Assembly: GCA_937893145.1 (NCBI GenBank)
Contig: CALBJW010000017.1
Span: 1-25,222 of the forward strand
Direction: 5' to 3'
Length of the DNA stretch: 25,222 nucleotides
DNA from: an uncultured Prevotellaceae bacterium
Lineage (GTDB): Bacteria > Bacteroidota > Bacteroidia > Bacteroidales > Bacteroidaceae
Shown here: positions 1 through 6,479 of the stretch, piece by piece
Position numbering within the stretch: position 1 is the first letter of the stretch
Layout: every line of letters starts with the position of its first letter
Translations under genes and position numbers: made by a program
The notes under the pieces: generated by a model
What the model was told of the DNA's origin: nothing
Databases searched by the model: none
The model's input: the letters and a program-made list of their open reading frames with translations, nothing else

Positions 1-64
1 TCAACAGACTTTACAATTAAGACTCAAAGTGGTCAACCTAATCCGTTAAACTACACATCTTTAT

Positions 65-128
65 TTTCACGACTTGTCGTGAAAGCTTTCATCTGCGGTC
101 GTGAAAGCTTTCCTGACCGCAGATGAAA
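65..128. repeat. Cluster of overlapping palindromes and a 15-bp direct repeat
   Basis: Two inverted repeats lie side by side. Arms 65-73 and 76-84 (TTTCACGAC/GTCGTGAAA) form a tight hairpin, and arms 87-100 and 115-128 are a perfect 14-bp match around a 14-nt loop. A 15-bp direct repeat, GTCGTGAAAGCTTTC, occurs at 76-90 and 98-112, and each copy contains the palindrome GAAAGCTTTC. The copies would allow alternative pairings. No poly-T tract follows, so this is not a simple terminator. It may be an extragenic REP-like element or a recombination/binding site; which one cannot be told from this copy alone. Confidence 0.6.
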
Positions 129-257
129 ACGTAAACCATTCAATATCCGATGATAATCTATTAGCGGTAGTTCCTCTTTTCACCTTGTCTCCTTAACCCA
201 AAAAGAGGAGGAAAATGATTGTGCTTGAAGTATAATTGCTGCAGTCATGAATTTTTC
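129..257. other. Gene-free spacer with a weak inverted repeat
   Basis: No coding frame with recognisable protein features was seen here. CCTCTTTT (173-180) is complementary to AAAAGAGG (201-208) across a 20-nt loop, but nothing ties this to a function. With the palindromes before it and the RNA after it, the first 751 bases contain no gene I would call as protein coding. Confidence 0.5.
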
Positions 258-300
258 TTTGGAAAAAGAAGTAAAGTATTGATTATTTTGCATATCTTTG
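258..300 (+). promoter_or_regulatory. Promoter of the structured RNA
   Basis: TTTG at 258-261 is followed after 21 bp by TTATTTTG at 283-290, close to the Bacteroidota -33/-7 pair. A perfect -7 box, TATCTTTG, lies just downstream at 293-300 but lacks a well-spaced -33. Either would start transcription at about 297-308, upstream of the foldable region. Confidence 0.5.
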
Positions 301-306
301 CAGATG

Positions 307-672
307 TCTTTAGGTCCGAGCCCTTTAGACAAACATAAGTATAAACCTAAAAACAAGATAAATATCGAAAAAAGACGAATTAGATAAATAACATATTAAC
401 AACATAGCAGCATCGGCTATCATTGTGGTGTTCCAATAAATGTAGGCGTAGGAAACTTAACATAACGGATAGAAACCACATCAATGATGGTTGGCTTTTT
501 GGCGTATTAGTATGCGTAAGGAAAGAGCCGACTCGCAATTATGAAGATAGAAAACGATGCCATGCGCTCCGAAAGGGGTGCGGGCATGATTCTTATAATT
601 GCGAGAGGTCCAGTAATCTTCCTACGCCTACTGCCTCGGAACACCGTAAGAAGAAGTCTGCACCTTCTTTTT
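307..672 (+). ncRNA. Structured RNA of unknown family upstream of the defence genes
   Basis: The start is inferred from the promoter and the end from a terminator-like hairpin. The core is 442-631. P1 is a perfect 13-bp stem (442-454 with 619-631). P3 is 11 bp with U-A and G-U pairs (490-500 with 522-532), capped by a small hairpin (502-506 with 511-515). P4 is 11 bp (532-542 with 595-605; base 532 can join only one of P3 and P4) and carries an apical hairpin (557-561 with 583-587, then 564-570 with 575-581) closed by a GAAA tetraloop. AUCAUUG (419-425) can pair with CAAUGAU (482-488), which would make a pseudoknot with P1. An 85-residue reading frame over this stretch is basic, resembles nothing and is not favoured. 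No known RNA family was recognised. All pairings were found by eye. Confidence 0.6.
651..672 (+). terminator. Terminator-like hairpin ending the RNA
   Basis: AAGAAG (651-656) pairs with CTTCTT (664-669) across a 7-nt loop, and the T tract runs to 672. The stem is short and A/T-rich, so termination strength is uncertain. It fits an RNA unit separate from the downstream methylase, which has its own -7 box. Confidence 0.45.
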
Positions 673-694
673 ATGCCTAAACCATAGCCATACA

Positions 695-702
695 TAGATT
701 TG
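695..702 (+). promoter_or_regulatory. -7 box ahead of the methyltransferase
   Basis: TAGATTTG matches the Bacteroidota -7 consensus TAnnTTTG and lies 49 bases before the methyltransferase start. No good -33 TTTG was found at the usual 19-21 bp spacing, so confidence is moderate. Confidence 0.4.
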
Positions 703-751
703 ATTAGATAGTTCACATACACTCGATGCTGAACTAACCTAATCATACACT

Positions 752-3514
752 ATGGCTAAGAAAATACAACTGTCTTACAAGGACATTGAGACTAACTTGC
801 GAGTGTTCAAGGATAACCATGTGGTTGCAGACAACATAGGTTATCAGATACTGAAAGCTTTCGGAAAGGGAGACCGTGAGATAGAGCGCATGAAGGAGGG
901 CAAAGGCATTGTAGCAGCCTTTGATGGACTTCTTCTGAAGAATGAGTTTTGCTATAAAGCCACTACGACTTTGCGACTTGCTGGTGTGCTTGAAGAACTG
1001 AAGAGTGATGTACAGGTTCTTCGTGCCAATCCTAAGATTATTGCTGTAAGTGATGGAATGGCTATTCGTGCTTACGACCTTCGTAAGAAAGACTCCTTTG
1101 AGCAGCAGATAGCTCGACTCTATTGCGACTTCGAGTTTTTCTATCCGCTTGCAGGAGTGGAGCGTATAGAATATGTGGAGGAAGCAGAAGCGGATATAAA
1201 GGCTGCGGAAAAGTTGGCTAAACTCCATGATGAGATTCGTGCCTATAATGAGTTTACAAGCGATAGCGACCTTCACGACCTTAATACTTTTATTGCTCGA
1301 CTTTTGTTCTGTTTCTTTGCAGAAGATACAGGCATATTCCCGAGCAATTCGTTTACCCGAGCAATAAAGCAGTTCACCCATGATGCCACAAACATAAAGG
1401 ACATACTCGAACAGCTTTTCCGCTTTATGGGTGGAAAGCCCATCCCTGTGGGTATGCTTCAAACTTATTGCCGGAACAATTTTGCTTATGTTGGTGGTGG
1501 ACTCTTCGAGCGAGATACTTACATTCCTATGCTCAGCAATAAGGCTCGACAGATTATCATAGATAGCGGAGAGTTGGATTGGGAGAACATCAATCCTGAC
1601 ATCTTTGGCTCTATGATTCAAGCTGTTGTCAATCCTGATGTTCGTGCTAATCAAGGAATGCACTATACGAGTGTGCCTAATATCATGAAGGTTATCAATC
1701 CGTTGTTCCTTGATGAGCTGCGAGGCATATATTCGGAATTGAACGAAGAACAGGATAAACTGAAGAAGCAAAAGGAAGTGGGTGCTATATCTCAAAGTCA
1801 GTACATCAATATGTGTAAACCTATTGAGAAGAAATGTCGTGCATTGCTGCTTCGTATGTCAAAGATAAAGTTCTTCGACCCAGCTTGTGGTAGCGGTAAC
1901 TTCCTCATCATCACATACAAGATGCTTCGCCTTCTTGAGATGGATATTCTCTCGCTTATCGGCAAATGCAATCCTCAAGGAGCACTCACATTTATTGATG
2001 GCTCTGTCATCAGTATTCAGCAGTTCTACGGCATCGAGTTGCTTGATTTTCCACACGAGAGTGCTATGCTCTCCCTTTGGTTAGCGGAACATCAGATGAA
2101 CAAGAAGATGCGTGAAGACTTTGGTGTAAACACAAAAGCTTTGCCTCTTAAGGAAATCACACAGATAAAGTGTGGTAATGCATGTCGTTTGGATTGGAAT
2201 GTGGTTTGCCCACATACACAGGATGAAGAGGTGTATGTGTTTGGTAATCCTCCGTATTTGGGAAGTGCTTTGCAGACAGACTCTCAAAAGAAAGATATGG
2301 AATATGTATTTGTAGGAATTAAAGGATGGCCAAATTTAGATTATATATCATGTTGGTTTTTTATTGGTACAAAATATATTGGTGATTCAAAATCAAAATG
2401 TAGCTTTGTTTCTACAAAATCTGTTTGTCAAGGCGAACAAGTTGATTTATTATGGACACCAATATTTGAAAAAGGAATTAAAATAAATTACGCATATACA
2501 GGATTTAAGTGGAGTAATAACGCCAAATATAATGCAGCAGTCATATGTGTCATTATAGGTATTTGTAATAGTAAATATTTTAAGTCTGCAAAATTGTTCA
2601 ATTCAAGTGAATGTAAAATCGGCAACAATATTACCCCTTATTTGGTTTTATCAGACCACAATCTAATAATTAGAAAGATTCGAAAGCCTATATCTGATTT
2701 GCCAATGATGGATTATGGCAGTAAACCTGCTGATGGCGGAAATTTGATTCTTTCATCAGATGAAAAACAACGTTTATTAGAGGTGTATCCAAATTCTGCC
2801 AAATACATCAAGAATTATATGGGTGCCGATGACTTTATTAATGGTATAGTTCGTTATTGCCTATGGATTCTACCAAAAGAGCAAAATGAAGCAAGTTTAA
2901 TACCACCTATAAAAGAACGTATAGATAGGGTTTATGAAATGAGAATATCAAGCAAAAAAGCGGCTACGAGAAAAGATGCAGAAAGAGCTTATCAATTTTC
3001 AGAACCTAGATATTCCGAATCAGAAAGTGTTATCATGCCAAGCGTTTCATCGGAAAGAAGAACATATATACCAATAGGGTATTTAGACTCTAACACTGTT
3101 GTGTCTAATTCTGCATTCGCAGCTTACGAAGCCCCTCTTTGGTTATTTGGTATTTTAGAAACTAAAGTTCATATGTTATGGACTAAAGCTGTGGCTGGTT
3201 ATTTAGGAACCAGTATTCGTTATTCCAACACGCTAGTTTACAACACTTTCCCTTTCCCAAAAATCTCCTCTCAAAAGCAACTAGAAATCGAAGCAGCAGC
3301 AACCGATATTCTTCTCACCCGAGAACCATATCTCACCATAGGCAAAACCCTTGCAGACCTCTACGATCCCGACACCATGCCAGACGACCTAAAGGCTGCC
3401 CACGAACGTCTCGATGACATCGTAGAGTCCTGCTACCCAGGCTATCCATTCGTCAACGATGAGGCTCGCCTCGAATGCCTCTTCAAGATGTACGAGAAGA
3501 TGACTAAGAAATAA
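752..3514 (+). CDS. MmeI-like class I SAM-dependent DNA methyltransferase, defence-associated
   Basis: This 920-aa cytoplasmic protein is predicted to methylate an adenine in a specific DNA site. Motif I (FDPACGSGNF, about residues 375-384) binds SAM, and NPPYLG (499-504) is the catalytic NPPY motif of N6-adenine enzymes. A helical spacer with the family signature RLLFCFFAEDTGIF lies near residues 183-196. A target-recognition region follows the catalytic core (about 510-830), then a C-terminal helical domain. MmeI itself has an N-terminal PD-ExK nuclease. Here the first 140 residues show no clear D-x(n)-ExK arrangement, so this looks like a modification subunit that relies on a separate nuclease. 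It heads the cassette continued by the helicase and GIY-YIG genes. Base composition changes sharply inside the gene (about 2290-3240 is AT-rich). It could instead act alone as an orphan methylase, but the neighbours argue against that. Confidence 0.85.
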   Translation: MAKKIQLSYKDIETNLRVFKDNHVVADNIGYQILKAFGKGDREIERMKEGKGIVAAFDGLLLKNEFCYKATTTLRLAGVLEELKSDVQVLRANPKIIAVSDGMAIRAYDLRKKDSFEQQIARLYCDFEFFYPLAGVERIEYVEEAEADIKAAEKLAKLHDEIRAYNEFTSDSDLHDLNTFIARLLFCFFAEDTGIFPSNSFTRAIKQFTHDATNIKDILEQLFRFMGGKPIPVGMLQTYCRNNFAYVGGGLFERDTYIPMLSNKARQIIIDSGELDWENINPDIFGSMIQAVVNPDVRANQGMHYTSVPNIMKVINPLFLDELRGIYSELNEEQDKLKKQKEVGAISQSQYINMCKPIEKKCRALLLRMSKIKFFDPACGSGNFLIITYKMLRLLEMDILSLIGKCNPQGALTFIDGSVISIQQFYGIELLDFPHESAMLSLWLAEHQMNKKMREDFGVNTKALPLKEITQIKCGNACRLDWNVVCPHTQDEEVYVFGNPPYLGSALQTDSQKKDMEYVFVGIKGWPNLDYISCWFFIGTKYIGDSKSKCSFVSTKSVCQGEQVDLLWTPIFEKGIKINYAYTGFKWSNNAKYNAAVICVIIGICNSKYFKSAKLFNSSECKIGNNITPYLVLSDHNLIIRKIRKPISDLPMMDYGSKPADGGNLILSSDEKQRLLEVYPNSAKYIKNYMGADDFINGIVRYCLWILPKEQNEASLIPPIKERIDRVYEMRISSKKAATRKDAERAYQFSEPRYSESESVIMPSVSSERRTYIPIGYLDSNTVVSNSAFAAYEAPLWLFGILETKVHMLWTKAVAGYLGTSIRYSNTLVYNTFPFPKISSQKQLEIEAAATDILLTREPYLTIGKTLADLYDPDTMPDDLKAAHERLDDIVESCYPGYPFVNDEARLECLFKMYEKMTKK

Positions 3515-3572
3515 CAAGGAATTAAAAATAGAATTAAAAACAATCGCTCTTTGACATAATGTGAAAGGAAAG

Positions 3573-3604
3573 TTTGGTAGTTACGAAGTTTTTTCGTTAC
3601 TTTG
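3573..3604 (+). promoter_or_regulatory. Promoter and candidate operator of the first toxin-antitoxin pair
   Basis: TTTG (3573-3576), a 20-bp spacer and TTACTTTG (3597-3604) form a near-consensus Bacteroidota promoter. An inverted repeat, AGTTACGAA (3579-3587) with TTCGTTACT (3593-3601), has one mismatch. It fills the spacer and enters the -7 box, which is where an autoregulating antitoxin would bind. The binding role is inferred from position. Confidence 0.45.
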
Positions 3605-3622
3605 CAAAAAAATAAAAGGAAT

Positions 3623-3874
3623 ATGCAAACTGCACTTACATTTGAAGCAAAGAAACTTAACTTGGTTCAAGCAATCATGAATGTTGACACAGAAGTACTT
3701 TTGGATAAGATGACAAAGTATTTTGCTAAAGTGACTAAGGAGGCAACAAAAGTTAAGGAACTTTCTGCAGAAACATTGGCAATGATGGAGCAATCACGCA
3801 AAGAATATAGCGAGGGAAAAGTTATTTCTTTTGAGTCTTCTGCAGATTGTCAAAAATGGCTTGAGTCGTTATGA
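3623..3874 (+). CDS. Antitoxin of a YoeB-type toxin-antitoxin pair
   Basis: An 83-aa small protein immediately before a YoeB-type toxin, overlapping it by 4 bases (ATGA), the usual antitoxin-first layout. The ATG at 3623 is preferred because a purine-rich stretch (AAAAGGA) sits just upstream. An in-frame TTG at 3602 lies inside the -7 box and cannot be the start. The sequence is mostly helical and charged, with an acidic C-terminal part that could wrap the toxin. I see no certain DNA-binding fold and cannot name the antitoxin family, so the assignment rests mainly on the partner gene. It probably represses the promoter at 3573-3604 together with its toxin. Confidence 0.75.
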   Translation: MQTALTFEAKKLNLVQAIMNVDTEVLLDKMTKYFAKVTKEATKVKELSAETLAMMEQSRKEYSEGKVISFESSADCQKWLESL

Positions 3875-4146
3875 TGTATAAGGTTGAATTCGCTGATGGA
3901 TTAGAGAAGGTGTTGAAAAAATACAAAAAATCTAACCCAAATGCTTTTGCAAAACTGTTAAAACTAATACCCGAACTTGAAGCTCATCCACGCACTGGTA
4001 CTGCTCATCCTGAGCCATTGATAAATGGCAATAGCGTGACTTACTCTCGTCGTCTTAATGCTCACGATCGCATCATTTATGATATTTATGATGATGTTGT
4101 CCGAGTTCTTGTGATTGCTATCGAAGGACATTATAAGGACAAATAA
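3871..4146 (+). CDS. Txe/YoeB family mRNA endonuclease toxin
   Basis: A 91-aa RelE-fold toxin of the Txe/YoeB family, which cleaves mRNA in the ribosome A site when the antitoxin is degraded. The family pattern is visible: a helical N-terminal half, the segment YSRRLNAHDRIIY (residues 58-70) with the expected arginines, and the C-terminal GHY (86-88), whose His-Tyr pair corresponds to the catalytic end of YoeB. Its length is close to that of E. coli YoeB. The gene is translationally coupled to the antitoxin. The pair lies between the methyltransferase and helicase genes, so it interrupts what would otherwise be one defence operon. It may have inserted there, or it may act as a guard that kills the cell if the island is lost; both are inference. 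Confidence 0.88.
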   Translation: MMYKVEFADGLEKVLKKYKKSNPNAFAKLLKLIPELEAHPRTGTAHPEPLINGNSVTYSRRLNAHDRIIYDIYDDVVRVLVIAIEGHYKDK

Positions 4147-4194
4147 CTTTCCTCCCACATTATTTCAAGGGCGTTCATACACATTTTATTATAT

Positions 4195-6237
4195 ATGAAC
4201 GCAAATGACATCGTTGATATCCATTATCAGCAAACTGGACAATCAACAACAACTAATGAACTCGGTATGCGCGAGATGCAAGCCAAAGTGTTTGAAGCTC
4301 GCAACAAGAAGTATCTGCTCGTGAAAGCTCCCCCTGCCAGTGGAAAGTCACGAGCTTTGATGTTTGTGGCTCTTGACAAACTGATGAATCAAGGTATAAG
4401 GAAGGTGGTGGTGGCAGTTCCAGAAAAGAGTATCGGACGCTCCTTTGCTAATACCAAATTGATGAAGTATGGTTTCTTTGCTGATTGGAAAGTGGCTCCT
4501 GCGTATAACCTCTGTGATGCTGGCGATGATGGAAGTACAGCTAAGTCTGACAGGTTTGTGGAGTTCATGAAAAGCAGTAGTGCAAAGGTGCTTGTTTGCG
4601 CTCATGCCACTCTTCGAAATGGTATGAAAATGATTGATGACTCCGACTTCAATGATTGCTTACTTGCTATTGATGAGTTTCACCATACAAGTGCTGATGC
4701 TGATTCGGGACTTGGAGATATTGTGCGCAGAATAATCAATAACACTACAGGACACATTGTTGCTATGACTGGCAGTTATTTTCGTGGTGATGGTGTGCCA
4801 GTATTGAGAGTAGAAGATGAGGCGAAGTTCTTCCCTGTGACTTACAATTACTATCAGCAGTTGAATGGATACAAGTATTTGAAGAATCTTGTGCTTGGCT
4901 ATCACTTCTATCATGGCAGTTATATAGAACATATAGGTGAGGTGCTTGACACTACGAAGAAGACCATCATCCATATTCCGAGCGTAAACGCGAGAGCCTC
5001 TACAGGAAAGAAATATGATGAGACACATGATATAATGAAGTTGATAGGTGAGAAGGTGGATTATGATTACAACACTTGTGTCTATTCTCTCAAGACTAAA
5101 GATGGCAGATTGCTCAAGGTGGCAGACCTTGTGGAAGATAATGCAAACGATAGAGCTCGCATACAGACTTACTTGCAAAATATGAGATCAGCAGATGATA
5201 TGGATATCATCATTGCTCTCGGTACAGCGAAGGAAGGTTTCGACTGGGCTTGGTGCGAGATGTGTCTGACTATCGGTGTGAGAGGTTCGTTGACTGAGGT
5301 GGTGCAAATCATTGGTCGTTGTACTCGTGATAGTGAGGGCAAGGATACTGCTCGATTCGTGAATATGATTGCTATGCCTGATGCAGAACAGGCTGAGGTG
5401 AAAGTTGCAGTAAACGATTTCTTGAAAGCTATCACAGCCTCGCTGCTTATGGAGCAGGTTATGGCTCCAAGTTGGAAGTTCAAAACTGCAAAGGATGAAA
5501 CTGAAAACGAAGATGATGATCCTCTTGTAAATACTATCGTGGTGGAGGGACTGAAGCCCCTCTCTACTGAGAAGACTAAGATGATTATTCAGCAACAGTT
5601 GGATGACCTTCAAGCTGCTGTTCTTCAAGACGAATTGATGCTGCGTGCTATAAGTGGTAGCACTACTCCTGAGAATGTGACAAAGAATATCATTCCGAAG
5701 GTAATCATGAAGCGATATCCTGAACTTTCGCAGGAAGAAGTGGAAGAGGTACGCCAGCATTTCCTTCTTAACACTCTCATCAAAGGTAATAATATTACGG
5801 ATGAAAAGGGACAACCTGTTGATGTGAGTCCTGGAATGATTAAACCTCGTAACGAAAACGAGCAATCAAGTGAAGGTAACAGATTGATAAAGCTTACTAA
5901 TAAGTTTATAAATATAGATAAGTTGAGTATCAACCTTATTGATACTATCAATCCTTATCAGCGTGCATACGAAGTGATATCTAAGTCGGTGGATGCTCCT
6001 ACTCTCAAGATTATTCAAGATACTATTGCCGAGCAGAAATTTGACATGAGTGTGGAAGATGCTATTGTGCTGTTCAAAGGTCCTCTGCGCGAATGGATGG
6101 CGAAGCATAATGGTGCAGTACCTTCCATCGACTCGCCTAATGTGCAGGAGCGTGAACTTGCTCAGGCTGTACAGATACTGAAGAATCAGAAGTTGAGACA
6201 CATGATGGGATTGGATTATGACCCAGAAGCAAAATAA
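4195..6237 (+). CDS. SF2 DEAD/DEAH-type helicase of the defence cassette
   Basis: A 680-aa superfamily 2 ATPase predicted to translocate on or remodel DNA. Motif I is APPASGKS (45-52, Lys51), motif II DEFHH (160-164), motif III MTGS (191-194), motif V TAKEGFD (344-350) and motif VI QIIGRCTRD (372-380). The N-terminal RecA domain spans about residues 25-210 and the second about 225-400. The last 280 residues are helical and acidic around 485-495, with no domain I recognise. The spacer from the toxin gene is 48 bases with no clear promoter, so read-through from upstream is likely. The next gene begins 11 bases after the stop. Helicases of this kind occur beside MmeI-like methylases and GIY-YIG nucleases, where they probably serve as the motor subunit. 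Confidence 0.85.
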   Translation: MNANDIVDIHYQQTGQSTTTNELGMREMQAKVFEARNKKYLLVKAPPASGKSRALMFVALDKLMNQGIRKVVVAVPEKSIGRSFANTKLMKYGFFADWKVAPAYNLCDAGDDGSTAKSDRFVEFMKSSSAKVLVCAHATLRNGMKMIDDSDFNDCLLAIDEFHHTSADADSGLGDIVRRIINNTTGHIVAMTGSYFRGDGVPVLRVEDEAKFFPVTYNYYQQLNGYKYLKNLVLGYHFYHGSYIEHIGEVLDTTKKTIIHIPSVNARASTGKKYDETHDIMKLIGEKVDYDYNTCVYSLKTKDGRLLKVADLVEDNANDRARIQTYLQNMRSADDMDIIIALGTAKEGFDWAWCEMCLTIGVRGSLTEVVQIIGRCTRDSEGKDTARFVNMIAMPDAEQAEVKVAVNDFLKAITASLLMEQVMAPSWKFKTAKDETENEDDDPLVNTIVVEGLKPLSTEKTKMIIQQQLDDLQAAVLQDELMLRAISGSTTPENVTKNIIPKVIMKRYPELSQEEVEEVRQHFLLNTLIKGNNITDEKGQPVDVSPGMIKPRNENEQSSEGNRLIKLTNKFINIDKLSINLIDTINPYQRAYEVISKSVDAPTLKIIQDTIAEQKFDMSVEDAIVLFKGPLREWMAKHNGAVPSIDSPNVQERELAQAVQILKNQKLRHMMGLDYDPEAK

Positions 6238-6248
6238 CATGAAATTAT

Positions 6249-6479
6249 ATGACTTGGCCAAAAGAACTTTTAGATATATTTGAGGACCCTTTGTTTGACA
6301 ACGTAAAGGTTCCTACTGCTCCTGTGACTGCTGATGACCGCACGCAAAAGAAGATTGATGACTTGAAACTTTGGATTGAGCAGAATGGTCGTGAACCTCA
6401 ACGTGACAGCAAGAACATAAAGGAGAAAGTTATGAGTGTAAGTCTTGAAACATTAAAGAATCTTGGATTATGGACATAG
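6249..6479 (+). CDS. Small protein sharing an N-terminal motif with the nuclease subunit
   Basis: A 76-aa hypothetical protein starting 11 bases after the helicase stop and overlapping the nuclease gene by 10 bases, so it is almost certainly co-translated with both. Residues 5-15 read KELLDIFEDPL, while the 407-aa nuclease has KELEEIFSDPL at the same residues. The rest contains a pattern of the type DLKLWIEQNGREP (about 37-49), which I associate with N-terminal regions of some full-length GIY-YIG proteins. It may therefore be a split-off N-terminal module or a paralogous adaptor binding the same partner, possibly the helicase. No catalytic motif is visible. That it is translated is likely; its function is unknown. 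Confidence 0.65.
   Translation: MTWPKELLDIFEDPLFDNVKVPTAPVTADDRTQKKIDDLKLWIEQNGREPQRDSKNIKEKVMSVSLETLKNLGLWT

Noticed and set aside
171..208. Intrinsic terminator of an upstream gene
   Set aside because: The complementary arms are A/T-heavy with a 20-nt loop and no T tract after them, and no gene end is visible upstream.
442..631. Retron msr-msd RNA (closing inverted repeat, small hairpins, then a long hairpin)
   Set aside because: The topology is retron-like, but no reverse transcriptase gene is present in the following 8 kb or elsewhere in the window. It is therefore reported only as a structured RNA of unknown class.
423..680. 85-residue plus-strand reading frame in the 5' spacer
   Set aside because: It lies entirely over the base-paired RNA region, is rich in Arg, Lys and Cys without any domain pattern, and its composition follows from the stems.
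743..1795. 350-residue minus-strand open frame opposite the methylase
   Set aside because: It overlaps the conserved N-terminal half of the methylase and has no recognisable motif.
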